This document shows, piece by piece, positions 33,991-47,652 of a DNA stretch of 64,000 bases. The translations under genes were made by a program, and so were the position numbers. Source of the stretch: Nectonema munidae (lineage: Eukaryota; Nematomorpha; Nectonematoida; Nectonematidae). Numbering within the stretch: position 1 is the stretch's first letter; the number at the start of each line of letters is the position of its first letter. The notes below the pieces were generated by a model. That model saw nothing but the letters and a program-made list of their open reading frames with translations, was not told where the DNA came from and ran no database searches. Where the stretch lies: positions 62,001 to 126,000 of the forward strand of contig JAUIRK010000934.1 in NCBI GenBank assembly GCA_030549495.1, read 5' to 3'.

Positions 33991-34221
33991 ATGATGAAGA
34001 AAGAATGTTTGATTACATTCACTACATTACTCTTTGTTACTATTACTCTAGGATTGATATGTTGTAATGATGGGGATTACGAAGCTGTTGATAACATGAT
34101 TGAAGAAATGCTAAATTACGGTGTCATTTTTTCTTCCAAAAATGGTGCGAACTGCGATTCTCTATCTAACAACATTTTCTCGATACTTATCTCCCCCATA
34201 TGTAGTGAGTTAAATAGTTAG
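33991..34221 (+). CDS. Possible small secreted peptide or first exon, unidentified
   Basis: A 76-codon frame opens with a Met-Met-Lys-Lys start, then a hydrophobic run TFTTLLFVTITLGL, then Cys-Cys and an acidic stretch NDGDYEAVDNMIEEM; two more cysteines follow. This has the layout of a signal peptide plus a short mature part. The upstream context AAAGGAG before ATG is unremarkable, and A+T-rich TATA-like sequence lies about 100 bases upstream. A consensus donor, A|GTGAGT, lies at about 34204 near the 3' end, so the frame could be a first exon instead of a whole gene. No family is recognised. In A+T-rich DNA, a chance hydrophobic ORF remains quite possible. Confidence 0.22.
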   Translation: MMKKECLITFTTLLFVTITLGLICCNDGDYEAVDNMIEEMLNYGVIFSSKNGANCDSLSNNIFSILISPICSELNS

Positions 34222-37209
34222 TTAAATTAAACATTTTAAGACGAAAGTGAGTTATATATTTTAAAAGAGAAAATAAATCCAAAATGTATAACAATGAAAG
34301 AATAAACGTACTTGCAATTTAACTCTATAATCATTTAAAAAAACAATATATCATCAAAAAATATTAAAAGTTATGAACTTTAATGATGGGAAAATAATTG
34401 ACATTACACAATACTTAATTAAGTAATGCATTAAACATCACTAAAAGCGATTCTAATGGCCACATTTTCCCAATGCGAGTATGGGAGCTTGATTTTCAAC
34501 GAAAGTAGGGAGCTAAGGGGCGGACAGAATTTGTATTAGAAAATTGAGGTTTGTCTATGCACGAAGAAACTTTCTATCGAGTGATTAGGTTAAGATTGTG
34601 ATGAATGAAAAGAGAGGCCATTCCGCGAAAGAATATGAAGTTTCGCTTCTGTCAAAGAAATTTAATATTATGTGAGTTTTAAAATTAATGAATGACAAAA
34701 GATTCTAGTTTTTGATTTGGGAAAGCTGATTTCATTACTTGCTACAAAAAGTATCTAAAAAAAGAATAAGATTTGTGCTTCAAGTGAAATAATTTTAATA
34801 TTGTAGGGATCACACTGGCTCAGATAAGATCTAAATTTTAACAAGTGCTTTTAGACGATCTTTTATTTCTCAATAGCAATTCAGAATTTTGAAGAAAATG
34901 AGTTAAATTTCATCAAAATATTCAACTTATTTATCTTTCTTTTCCAAATGTAAAGTGCAGAATGTGGTACATATGTTAATTTTAGTAACATTACATTAAG
35001 TAAATTGAACATGGGCTATGTAAATTTAATAAAAGCGGATTGGTAACACGTAAACTTCAAAGATTTTTAGTAAAGAAATCTTGTATACCGGTGGATATGG
35101 AACCCAAAATAACCTGACTGGAAATTTTATTTACCCACAAATTTCTCATGCTCAGATCGTGATGGTAATATAACTATTAGAGAAAGATCACGTCAATACA
35201 TTTCAAATGATATAAGATGGTGATAACTGATAATTAAAAATATGATTGATCATTGTTTTTGAACAATGTACCAAATTGCTCACAAAAAATGTTTGAAAAG
35301 TTGTATTATATAAAAGGCCTATTCAAATTGTTATTTGAATTGAGTTTATTGAATTATAATCTAAACAGCGTTTCTTTATATTTTTAATATGAAAATGCTT
35401 CACCATTGCTCTAACTAACTTTAGTTAACGTTTCATTAGATTGCAATAATAAATTTAAAAAATTTCAAAATTTTTATGCTTAAATATCTTGCAAAAATGT
35501 ATATTACAATAGAGAAAGGGATAATTTAAAAGTTATATTTTCTACCAGAGTTTTTATCACTATTTTTATTCAAAATTTATGTATCAACAATACTTTTTAC
35601 AATTAATGATATTAATATAAAACATTTCTTTTTGCCTCACTTTTGCTTTAAGACCAGGGGCAGGCAAACTATGAATCCATGAATCCATTATATTTGGTTC
35701 TGAATCTAATTTATTGAAAAGTAGTTCTAGTAAATTTTTGAAAACTTTAACTAAAAACAAAAAACAGAATTTTATTAACATACCAAAGATTTAAGAACTA
35801 AACGATATAAAATGAAAATTAACATGAAAAACAAAAATATAGCACCCTTTTATTTTAAGATATCAAAACAACATGCATTTTTTCTAAATAACTAAAGAAT
35901 ACTTTGATTAACAAATAACTTCCCTCCGATATACTTCTTCCAACGATAAAAAGAAGAAGTATATTTTTATAAAGTTCAACTTGTTTGTTTAAAAGATAAG
36001 ATTGATCTTTTAAACAAATAATTACTTTCTAGGTGTGCAGAAACTTTTATGACATTTATATGCACTGCCATAAAGAACACACTCTGACTATGTAGAAGGA
36101 AATATAAAGGAATAAGGTAAGCATACATGTCAACTCTCCCAGCAATACTGGGAGACCCCGGTTTTGATTGCTTTCTCTCAGTCTCCAGTAATTATCTCTC
36201 GGTTTTTTTAAATATTATAATTTAAATTAAGAAAAAATTCAAAAACATATTTTGAAATTAAAAAAAGTTGTTAAATTACATATTATTTATATTTTAAAGC
36301 AATATAAAAATATTTTACATTGAGACACATAACACCGAAAGCAAAAATATTAGTTATAATTGGAGACCGGATGACGAATTACTGAACCTGCGAAAGAAAG
36401 CAACCCAAACATATAACAATGCAAAAAATTATTCATTTGGTTTATATCTTTGTTTTTATTATTCTTATAAATTGTCAATTACATTTAACAAAATGCCTTT
36501 GATTAAATAGAATTATGTAGAATAATTCAGTTCTCCCTGTTCCAGGCAAATTTTTCAGTTTTCCTCCATATCAATAGTTGATCATCTGAAAAATTATATT
36601 GATGCATTTTATGCAAACTTCGTTTAAAATACAACAATAAATGTATGCCATTGAAAGAAAAAGAATTAAGATATTACAGTTTAGTAAGAAAGTTTACTCT
36701 TTTGCAAAAGAAATGTTAAAACTCGGAATATACAAACTACACAATATTTATCCAAAGGAAGAAAAAAATGAACTGTTTTCCTTAAGTTTACAACTGAAAC
36801 AGGGACAATATTTAATAGTGTAATTAAAGGAAATTTTCAATCGTTTTTATTTTCAAAAGTTTACAACTTGCACTAAAATGGAATAGTTTTCCTCAAAAAT
36901 TTAAGTTTCAAAGCATTTATTTAGATGAACATGAGAAATATTGAATGATATTATGTCTTTTCTAGACAACATCATCTACTTATAAACAAACTAAAATGGA
37001 AATAAAGAAACTTTTTTTGCAACAAATTTCCTTTATTTAAACAATATTTTTCTTTAGTGAACTATGAAAAAGTATGTCAAATTTAGGATAAAATAAGTTA
37101 ATAAATTTTTCAAGTTTTATTAAAAAATTATCATGATAACTTCTGCAATTATTTGCATATTTTTGATAAATATGTCATTTGAATTTAGCGTTATTTTACT
37201 ATAGGAGTA

Positions 37210-37450
37210 CAGGAAGTCCTCGCATAACGCGGTTAATTGCTTCCGATCAACGTCATCACTATGCAAAACCGCGTTTTTGAAGGTCTATTTATAATGCGTT
37301 TCAATGAGACTGGTTCGCCCAAAAAACTATATGTATTTTAACATCATAAATTAAAAAAATAAAATTAAAAAATAAAAACCGCATTATAGCAAAACCCACA
37401 GAAGTTCAAAAACGCGGTACCGTGAAACGCATTATAATGATAAGGGACAG
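37210..37450. mobile_element. Pogo/Tigger-like miniature element
   Basis: It begins CAGGAAGTCCTCGCATAACG after a TA and ends ...GATAAGGGACAG. The interior has a 14-base perfect inverted pair, ACCGCGTTTTTGAA near 37267 and its complement near 37408. The CAGG-x-x-x-TCCTCG start is typical of Tigger/pogo elements. It lies about 300 bases from the decayed pogo-type transposase tail, which may be a related source. Confidence 0.6.
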
Positions 37451-37744
37451 ATTTATATAATTTTTTGTCTTCTTGATCTCACAATAGTAGATAATAAATC
37501 AAATTAATAATGAACGTAAACCTTCTAATATCTATAGTTTCAAAAAAAAACTTTTTTTATAATTTTTCTCTTAGGACAGTTTTTTTCAAAACAAAGTTTC
37601 CCTTGTCACCCCTTTTGTGGGGTGATTAGGAACATAGGTTTTACAGCATTTTTAGTTTATATTCTCATGGTACTATAAGGTACAAAAATAATTTTGATTG
37701 AAAAATATTTAATTTGTTTTATTACTTCAATTACATTTAATTTA

Positions 37745-38250
37745 GCTTTTGTGGATGGGCCATCTTGATAATCCTCTTCTCAACATAACTCCTCATTCCA
37801 GATCTACTAGGTTCATTGAAAAATGAATCGTCGTGCATCCTAAAGCCATCTTCACTTTCGTCATCCTGTTGGCCTACTTTGTTATGATCAAACGTGTCTC
37901 CTTCTTCACAACTTACGGAATCATCATCTAAATTTATATTTGAAACACTTTTTCCAGGCTCTATTTGAAGCTTTTTTTACATCTTTTCTTTGGTTTTTCT
38001 GAATCATATCTCATTTCTTTCAATAAATCGACGAAACTTTCATCTATTTGACTGGTCTGTGAAACTTCGGGTACTTTCACCAGAGCTATAGCTCAAATCT
38101 TCATTTGGTAAACGTTCAAGAATTTTTTGTCTATTTAGAGGAAAAATACCACACTTTTCAAAACCTGCTTTGATGTTTTTCAGTGAATTTTTTGATATTT
38201 CTTCTGTCAATTCTCTCAATAACTTCCTGTATTCTCTTTATTAACAAAAA
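37745..38250 (-). pseudogene. Decayed pogo/Tigger-type DDE transposase tail
   Basis: Read on the minus strand, the segment contains KLLRELTEEISKNSLKNIKA directly followed by GFEKCGIFPLNRQKILERLP. This is the characteristic post-DDE segment of pogo/Tigger/jerky transposases (NI-x-x-GF-x-x-x-GI-x-PLN-R). An acidic, serine-rich tail follows (DDDSVSCEEGDTF, then FNEPSRSGMR). The frame changes at least twice along the tail, and the catalytic core and DNA-binding domain were not found nearby. It is a DNA-transposon relic, not a host gene, as far as can be seen. Confidence 0.65.
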
Positions 38251-39014
38251 TTTTAACTTTTTTATTTTTTTTAAACTTCAAAAAGAACCCATGGGCCACA
38301 TCCTGTCCCCCATTCTATTTTTATATCTCTTGTAATATAATCAATGCATCAAAATTAGAATCAAATTTTTAGTTAGAAAACATCGACTTACAATGTGACT
38401 CTGTGATGACGAAGAAGTTCTTTACAGTTAAATTATATGATTTTTAGCAATGTTTCCAAATATCTGAACCAAACTTCATTAGCTTCAAAAAGTTTATATA
38501 TGTTTAACACTACTTATCTTTAGGAAAATTTTTTCAATGACAAATATTAATAAGAAAACTCACATAACAAGAATAACAACTGATGATATGAATATTTTGA
38601 GTTTCTGCAGCTACGAATTATCCGATGAAATTGTTAAGGAGAAGAGATTTCAAGTTTCTGGAAAGTTGGAAAAAGATCAAGAATAAAAACTTTATTCAAA
38701 TTTTTTTAAAACTTTTTGAATAATTTAATTATAGTTATTGTTGATTTTAATTATGATTCTGGGCGTCTTTTGAACCCAGAGTTTTTTATTCGGTCCTTAA
38801 AAGCTGCAAATATTAGAAATTTTGCTTGCAAGTCAAGTGATTGAAGTTTGACATCTAAATGAGCTAATTAACTCACTAATTAACTGTATAACTAACCTTC
38901 TAACTAAATAACTACAAAATTTACTAACTGTCCAACTAACTAAAAATAACATTTTCAGTGGTTGAAACGTCAAGTCACAATATTTTTTTTCAAAGATCTT
39001 AACACTATTGAAAT

Positions 39015-39461
39015 CAGAGTTTCTCAACCTCGGTCAAATCGCGAAAATCTTGGCAAAAATGGAATTGCGGTAGGCAATTTTTTAGCAAATAGGTGAGCAT
39101 TGTATAAACAAAAATTAAATTTTTTTTGAAAACTTAATTTTTAAATAAGAATTTAATATAGTCAGAATTTCAGCAACTTTTTCTATTTTTAAATCTCAAC
39201 TGTAAGATCACTTATAGTTCAGAATTAAGGTTTTGTTTAAACTCAAGTTAGAAGAATCGGTGATAAATCATTGTTCACGTAAAATACAATCTCTAGAAAA
39301 TAAATTTTAGGAGTTTATTGAACTTGAATGAAATGAAGCATTCAAATTAAAGTATGAAAAAAAAGTTAAAAATTTTGCTTTTTTTTTACTTCATATTAAG
39401 CAATTAAAAATTTTTTAGAATCTCAGTTGGCGATTTAAACAAAAAGGTCGACAAAACCCTG
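39015..39461. mobile_element. hAT-like non-autonomous element, copy 1
   Basis: It starts CAGAGTTTCTCAACCTCGG and ends ...GGTCGACAAAACCCTG. The interior shares several blocks with the 50.6-kb copy, for example GAGCATTGTATAAACAAA, AACTCAAGTTAGAA and GAGTTTATTGAA. No coding remains. Confidence 0.6.
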
Positions 39462-40474
39462 GTAACAAATTCGATAAATAATTATTCAGCTTTCAATTTT
39501 TCACTAAAATTTAAAAAACAGTTAACTAATTAAGGATTCATCCCGAATACACTAATCTTAATAAAAAGAAAATAAAAATGACCTGCTCTAAACTTGTCGT
39601 ATTTATATTAATGTAATTCATTTTCAAATTTTTAGGTTTAGGCAAGAAGAATGGTTGAAGATAATTCATGATAGCTTGGATGATTTAAAATGAATATCGT
39701 CTGCTTTTTTATTCATATATTTTGGATTAAAAGCTCTTAAAAATTTTAGCCTTAAAAGTTATATTTTTAGGAATGTATATTCAGCCAAGTTCATTAAGAT
39801 GGTTTTTTATATTTGTGGCAACGAAATTAGAGGAAATATAAGAACAGATAAGTAAGATCTTATGTAGGATTAAGATGACTTTTTTCTAGTTTTAAAATGT
39901 TGCCTCAATTATATCTAACTTATAAATCATAAGTTTAAATACGAACAGAATAAATTGTAGGTGAAAATGATAGGACATATTAAGGTAAAGTAAATATTTG
40001 AGGAGTATCAGTATAATCTTTATGAATAATTATAATAATAAAATAATTAAATAAAAATCTTCTGACTTATTGTAAATTATAAATAAGTTGTAAAAGGGCA
40101 GACGATAAAACATGGACTTTGAAAGGTCTACGATTATTTCTTATTTAATCGGATCTTACTGAAAAATCGAAAATATTAAAAAAAATTGAATTATTTACAG
40201 TGGAAAATATGAAGTTTTTTTAAATGTAAAGATTTGAAAAATAAAATTAAAAATATACTTTTGTATAATTGTATAAATTAATTAGTTTATCTGTTAGTGT
40301 TATGTAATCTAAGTAAGTAACTAACTAATTCATTTTATTATATACAAGTATATTATTGAAAAAATTCTCTTTTTGAGATAAAACCTATTGATTATTAAGC
40401 AGATTGTAAAATAAAAATAAACAAAGTTATGTATTTGAATTGTAAAAGAAAGTGTGGCTTATACAAGTGAAGAG

Positions 40475-40596
40475 TAAAAAGGAGGACCAGAATTTTTAAG
40501 ACTAATCGTCTGCTTTTTTTTCAATGCAATTTTATATACTTGAAGCAGACGATTTTCATTTCATGGTACACGGGTGTCATACTGGTCCTCAAAGAG
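40475..40596. repeat. TTAA-type element, copy M
   Basis: The right end CTGGTCCTCAAAGAG abuts TTAA at 40597-40600; the left end ...GGAGGACCAG is slightly worn. The interior has AATCGTCTGC and GCAGACGATT facing each other, as in copy B. Confidence 0.7.
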
Positions 40597-42241
40597 TTAA
40601 ATGTGTTTTCACATATTATCCATTCATGTTTATGAAATAATACATCGTATTTATACATGCACCGTCTTAATTGGAGAAAAGTTTTCAAAATGTAAGAAGT
40701 GAAACGGAGTACCAAAAGATACGTTAAAATATGTTGGCGTTTAAGAAGATATAATTGATAAGTGGATTCCTAAATATGTTATAATATACAAGTTACGATA
40801 AAATAACATTCATTTAAGGGTCAATTTGCGGATATCATCTTTTTCTGTTAAATGCATTACGTAGAAAACTTTAATTGTTGATAATATATTTTTCCCGGGC
40901 AAGGAATCACTGTATTAGTCTCAAAAGCGTTTAAATCAAAAAGTGGTCCAGTTTTAAAAAATCGTTATTTTATCTTTTTCATTGCTTTTTTAACCTAATT
41001 TATAGCAAATTTTAATTTTTTAGCACACTGGTGTCCAATTGGGTGTGCAACAATTAGACATAAATTAAACAGTAATACATTTTTTTCACATAAAATTACA
41101 CTTGAAATCGATATGCTACAAAAACGTATTTACTAAGGAAGAAATTGCATGAAATCGATAAAAAAATATATGCAGATAAAAAATAGAAACTTTAAAAAGG
41201 TGGCATTTTTGTCTTTTTATACACTTCACAGATGCATTTTTAGGTGTTAAAATTAGATCACAATAGCTTTTATACGATATTGCATTACAAAGTTGGTATA
41301 AATAAAGGTGCTTTGCTCCTTCACTACCTACCATAAGAGAGTTTTAAACTTAACCGTAAGCTTTTTAACCTTGAGTGCACAATTACACATAAATCATAAT
41401 TGTATATGATATAAGTGAAGTTAGATATGGTTCAAAGACAATTCGATCTCCAGACAATTCGGAATCAAGAAAATATTAATATCATTATGAGGCGGAATTG
41501 ACCTGCTTCAATTAGGTATACATTCATTATATATCATATACATTAAGGTAGAAAAGCAGTGGAGTTAAATTCAGGTTTCAACATGTTTGCTCACTTTTTA
41601 CTCTACTTTAAATTTTCCAAATTTCAACCAAGCCTAGCGTGCACTAGAGCACAGTAGGGATGGGGTAACCTACGTGTTTTTGATGTAACATCTCTTAATT
41701 CACTGATGTGCTGGGTGGGTGATCAATATTCTTATTGTAGATTTTTGATGTGTTAAATTCTAAAAATGTGGATTCTTAAAAAATCATTTAGTTTATGTGT
41801 TATTTATAACTCTGATTTCATTAAGAGTTCAATAATAAGTTTATCTTATTATTACTATAAAGTGTAACATCATTAGAGCACATCACGCAACACAAATTCA
41901 AATAAATAGAATATTCATACCATATTATATTATTAATGATTCAGTTTAAAAATTTTTTATTGAAGTATTGAAACAGTTGAGTTATTACTTATTTATTATA
42001 TACAACGACAAAATTGAACATAGCGTAGACATATAACACGTCACACATACACACACTGTTTACATCATCAAAGCTCCATTTGCTTCTTCTACAAATTATA
42101 ATTAATCATGATTGATTTTGAAGTACTATCTTATTTTTTATCATGTCTACTTTGACACACCATCAGATGTTTCTTCTAAAGCTGCTCTATATCAAATAGT
42201 CACAGTGAGCATTTAATCTGATGTGTGATATCAACGCGGAT

Positions 42242-42647
42242 TAGTGATGGTGTTCGCTTAAAATTAACCTAACCAGGAATATGGTTGACTGATTCACCGC
42301 AATCTAACCCATAATCTACCTGTTAATTTAAGTCGCAAAACCTTTAGCAAATCATAATAAATTTACATATATAAATACTTTTAATCATTATTAAATATTA
42401 AATTAATTATTAAATTTTAATTAATTATATCGTTAGTCTTGTCTAACGATATAATGCTTTTTTTAAAACTGCATTGCATAACCTTATTTTCATGTTTTAT
42501 TACTTGTAATTATGCTTAATAAAATAGCGTTTGTTTTTTTGGTTTCCTTGAGAGACTATTTTTATATCTTATGTGTAGTATATCTATGGACTCAAAATTA
42601 TCCATAAATTAACAGGTTAACGAAAGCACGGTTAATTACCATCAATA
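42242..42647. mobile_element. Element with TGATGGT ends
   Basis: The left end TAGTGATGGTGTTCG and the right end read inward TATTGATGGTAATTAACC are imperfect inverses. The interior is similar to about 16116-16390. A 13-base-arm perfect hairpin sits at 42424-42455. Confidence 0.5.
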
Positions 42648-43033
42648 GTGTTTTAAAACTTCACATGTGGGGCAGTACGGTCAATTTCATTTTTTTAGTG
42701 TCGGTGTGTGTCGTGTATACAAAACAACGAAAAACGGCAAGGGGCGAAAGCGGAAAAATTTTACTACACGGGCTGGCCTCTAGTGTCGCGTTTCTCAAAC
42801 GGAGTTCTTCACATTTCTGTAAAATTTTTTCAGAGATTGCGTTAAAAAAGGGATGCACTCTTAAATTTTATTTATTTTCTCGATTGACATATTATTCATT
42901 ATATAACAAAAATTTTTTAATTGCTCTTTGAAAAATGACTTCTTCGGGTAATCGTCCTTGCTTTTTAAACGTTATTAGGCTTTTACATTTCGTTTTTCTC
43001 TTGATGAAAGTGATATCTAAAAACACGGTGCTG

Positions 43034-43155
43034 GACATTTCTTACCAAAGACATTTCGTACCTATTTTGGACGTTTTGTACACAGTTATTTTTTTAACTT
43101 TTGGGTACGAAATGGCCAAAATTTATTTACGAAATGTCTTTCTTAGCAAATGTCT
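43034..43155. repeat. Fold-back element
   Basis: Two imperfect arms of about 48 bases (43034-43081 and 43107-43155) share GACATTTCGTA, TATTTTGG and TTTTGTAC/GTACGAAAT words in opposite orientation. The A+T-rich centre is about 25 bases. Each arm also carries the GACATTT word twice. Confidence 0.6.
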
Positions 43156-45497
43156 TGAACTCGTATAAAAACATTTTAAATTTTAAACTAAATTTGTTTC
43201 TAAAGATATTTTGAATATATGTTTTTTAAATTTGGCTGTGTAAACTTTTTTGATAAACTTGAATAAAATTAAGTTTCTCATTTTAATAGCAAGTTTTGTA
43301 ATAGAAAAAGCATCATGTCTCGTGAACGTTTAAAACTCTTTTCTAAACCATTTGTTATTGTGCTTCCTAGTGTGTTCCATGAGCAATCCGCGATTCACCC
43401 ATAATATTTGGCATTTTTTCAGCTTTTAGAAACATTTTAGAATGGTAAAATTTAAGAAAAATTTTTATTAAATTTTTTTGTTTATTTAATTTAAGAATCC
43501 GTTTTAAATTCGTTTAAGTTTCAAAACTGTGATATCATCAGTTGCAAAACTGTGATAAAAATATACAAAAATGATATGTATCTCGCTCAGCGTTTCTTGA
43601 CAGATATAATTTCTTTAAAAAAGGTTCAGGAAAGCTGCTATTTCGAATGTCTACACTAAAATTGCAATATTTCTCGTTCACGTCAGTTAAATCTTTTATC
43701 ATTTTCCCCATAATGCTTTCTGATAAAGTTTACATCTTTACATAGATATCCATCTGATATCAAATTCTGGTGCCAGGAGTGCGGGGTTGGAGTGGGATGA
43801 ACTTTTGAATCGGGTTTAATTAAATTTAAAATATTTTTATTTATTTACTTATTTATCTTCATTGTGTTAAATTGAAATCTTAAAAAAATTAACGATTTGA
43901 AGAAAGAGAAACGAATGAAGAAAGTTGTTTGTGTAGAGTTATTTATTTATTGACTGCTTTCTATTCAATTTTGTTATTTGATTCGGTCAATGTGAAAGGT
44001 ATTTGAAGTGCAATTTATATGGTTTTGTTTAGCTTGGGATTACTTTTTCCTAAATAAATAATTATTCCGATACAATTCAAATTTATTTCATTGATTGAAA
44101 AAAATAGGAGAACGGGCATTTGACCCAACTTTAAGCTCTAGTTCGGAATTTTTTCACAAATTATTATGGAACAACTTTAGAACCCACATGTATTAATATT
44201 CGAACTAAGATAAAGTAAAAAGATGCACAATTAATGCTTTAATTTTAGTTTACCTTATATCCTAATTAAAAAATTTTTAGAATCCAAATTGTTTTTCAAT
44301 TTTGTCTGTGACCCAAAAATATAATATTAGAATTATTAGATATCAATATATTTTCAAAAAATTCAAGTTTACAAAGATGCTAAAAGTAAAATGATCACTC
44401 TATCTCTGGGATGTGCATCAATAGGATAAAATTGTTGATAAAAAGATTTTGGAAAAACTTTTCAAAACCTTGAAAAAATGTATGCAGCACTAAAGTTTAG
44501 TAGCAAAAAAATTCCGTCCATAAAATTTTTTTTACCATTTCAATAAAGGTACTCAAAATATTTAATATGGGACAACTAAATTAAAACATCGATTAGTGAA
44601 CACGATTACATAATGCACATTGAACATTGAGTAGCCAGGCTTACGTTGTTTATTATTGAGAGATTTCACTGCATATATATCAAAATTATTTGATTTATAT
44701 AGTTTGTTTCAGATAATAATAATAATAAGCCGATATGAACATGGGAATTTAACTTATCGATTGTAGGAGACCTTCAAAAAATAGGCAGAGAATAAGCATT
44801 TGGGTCAGTAAACTTAAAGATTTTAGTTCATTTTTGGGTTGACATGGGCTTTCAAAAGATGGACCAATCTATATTATATATCTAAAAAGTTGTCTTCTTT
44901 TTTGTCACATATGACAGTTACGCAAACTCTTTGATCAGAAATCTAGAATCGGACCAATTATTTTGAACCAATTTATTATCAAGCTTGTTCCTTCGGGCAA
45001 AATATTTAATATAGATAGTGGAGCAGTGTCAGATATCAAGAATAATTTGTATATTTTAGTTTTATTTAGACTGTTATTACTAACCCTAACACTATCGTGA
45101 TCTTTATATCATTTGAAAAATAAATACCCGGAATCCGAAAAAATCAATATAAGTTTGTGAGTGCGTAGTTTTGAAGCCAGTTCTGCTTCAATGAAATTTT
45201 GAAATCACATAACCGCGCGAGATTTGGGTCCGAAAAAATCATATACACAATTTTTTATTCCTTGCACAAATAACTATTATGAATACATGAAAATAAATGA
45301 GAAATATACTGAAGAATGAAATAATAAATTATCATATTTGGAGATAGATTTTTAAAACCTTCCTGTTTGAAGATTAAAACAACGAAACGCGTTTGATTGC
45401 TTAGTTTTTATCCCCTGCATCGAAGAGCTAAAGGGGCCCTTGACCCAAAAGTCAAAATAAGCAGAAATCACTTAAACATTCAATTTCGTATATATAC

Positions 45498-45640
45498 GTG
45501 AGTAAGGTTGGTTTGATACTTCGTTTCGATAACTCAAGGTCTTGGGTTCTATCCCACATCAAGCCTACTTTCCTCATAGTTCGATACAAGCGGCTCAATT
45601 GCGCCTTCTCGGTGAAAGCACCCCATGGTACCTTTAACTT
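45498..45640 (+). repeat. tRNA-derived SINE, well preserved
   Basis: The head is GTGAGTAAGGTTGGTTTGAT, with a B-box GGGTTCTATCC at 45544-45554. The core is CTCATAGTTCGATACAAGCG, then CAATTGCGCCTTCTCGGTG. It closely matches the 53.9-kb copy over about 140 bases. Confidence 0.75.
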
Positions 45641-47164
45641 ATATATATATTTAGCAAAATTTGCTTGCCCCCCTAAAATTCTTTCCAAATGTTAGTTACG
45701 CTCTGACATCCTGGAATTTCATTATTAGGTCTCCTATAAAATAATGAAACCCAAGAACAAGGACACACAGTAACCCTTTATAGGGTACACTCTTTTTATG
45801 AGAAAAAAAGCAACTGGACTAATCTTCTGGTTGATATAAAAGAGTGTTTCCTACTCAACGTCTCATAAATGACATTACTTCAAAGACACACTCCTTATAT
45901 CACATTATTTCAAGGAAACGCCAATAAAATATATTTTATTTCACAATAAAAATGCATTGACTTCCATGTGATCCTTAAGGTTTGGTGTTTATCTTCCCAA
46001 TTTATATGTTTGGTTTGATATTACTGGAATAATTCTGATATTCCGATTCTCACGTTATCTATAACTTTTTTTACCCTACTAAATCCATTTTCTACCACAC
46101 AATCTGTAGGAAAGATTTATGATATTATACTTCCTTCCTAATAGTTTTAAGGTGAATAAAACTACTTATACAAATTATTATTTACCAAAATATAATATAA
46201 AATATTTCTCGACTTTTCACAACGCCCTAAGAATTTCAAAACGCCACCTTGGGAGTCCTACCGTCCATTTTGTCAAGCAATGATATACATTTATGAAACT
46301 TACGTTTATAAAAACATACTAATTCACTTTGAATAAAATTTAATAGAATCAAATATATGGCACTTAAATTTTTCTTAAAATTTCCCACAAACCTAAGAAA
46401 CTTCAAAAAAGTTTTAATGCTTATTCATGGTAGAACTTTAAGATGAAACTCTTAGTGCCGACATTTTTTTAATTTCTTATAAGAGAAACATAGGTGTGAT
46501 TAGAGTTGCCACATGACATGGTTTTCAGGGAGTGCCTACATTTTATCCTCGCCTAATAACGGAATCCAAGGCGATTTTGAAGAATCCTAGTTTTTAATTC
46601 ATCAATTTGTTAGTTCCAATAAAGATTTTATACGAATTAACGCCAATTATGAAAGATTATTTCTTTTTTTAGTATAAAAACGCCTTTTATTTTCAAAGTT
46701 TTTTTCATATTATTTATTTTTTAAAATGTATCTTTGACTTTTTTAAAGTCTATTTTTGACGTAGTTTGATAATGTAACTGACAATCTTAGACCTAGATGT
46801 CTTTGATATCTTCACATTTCAATAAGAGTAAAAGAAAAATGTGTCTAATAAATAATAAAAAGCATTTAAATGTTACACTATATAAATGAAGGAAAATTAA
46901 ATAATTAATATATAATATGGAAAATCCCCCTAGGAAAATTTTGGCCTTCTCCATTCTTGATAAAAAAAATACTTTTTATTGTTATGTACCAGTGGAATAT
47001 TTGGTCTTCCCCTTTTGGTTCAAATTCCTGTCTACGTCAAAATAAATTAAGTAAATTTGTACCCATTTAAATATGAATATATGTATCCAAATTTGCATTT
47101 GAGTATCCAAAAGGTAAGGCAGTATAGGTTTTGGATGGTATATGCATAAAGAAGATAGCTATGC

Positions 47165-47228
47165 CCCTGGATTCGAACTCAACACTTTGTGGTAGAGAAG
47201 ACAGGTATATAAAAGTAGGGACACGCAA
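47165..47228 (-). repeat. SINE head fragment
   Basis: On the minus strand, CTCTACCACAAAGTGTTGAG runs into a B-box-like GAGTTCGAATCC. It resembles the head of the 9.1-kb copy. Confidence 0.45.
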
Positions 47229-47652
47229 ACTCGCTTCGTTTTGTGTGATAGAAAATATTTAAAAAGTAAGATTTTACGTATTAATTAAAATACTAATTAT
47301 AACTATAGAATATATTATATACTTGACTTTTAATTTATAGTGTGTATAGTAGTACACTTACATGTTTTCTGAGTAGAAGTAGTATTGCAAAGTTGTGAAC
47401 CATGATGTAAGGAAATTGCAGCCATGATATGAGTGTCATACAGATGATGTGAGGTATAAAATTGGTATATAGTGATTTCATACATCAGTGATGATGAAAT
47501 GAATCAAGGAAGAAAATGAAATCTTTTCAGAATACATTTAGAAGTGTGAGAGACTTTTCTTGGTAGAAAATGAAATTTAGTGGATGCAATCATACACGTA
47601 TTGTTGTATGTATATTGTTGAATAGGGAAAATCCTTTGGAATATGATAGCCA

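Larger units (their letters stand above)
29461..39014. other. Leader intron or intergenic DNA, part 2
   Basis: Repeat-dominated: SINE pieces at 29463 and 31436, TTAA elements at 29584, 31594 and 33150, a 21-base tandem repeat near 32810, a small inverted-repeat element at about 33316-33497, the weak signal-peptide ORF at 33991, a pogo-like miniature element at 37210 and a decayed pogo-type transposase tail at 37745. At about 36121-36600, sequence with CTCCCAGCAATACTGGGAG looks transposon-like, but its ends are unclear. Confidence 0.55.

Noticed and set aside
42665-42931. Overlapping ORFs on both strands in a slightly G+C-richer patch
   Set aside because: No recognisable domain; the patch abuts mobile-element ends and is probably repeat DNA.
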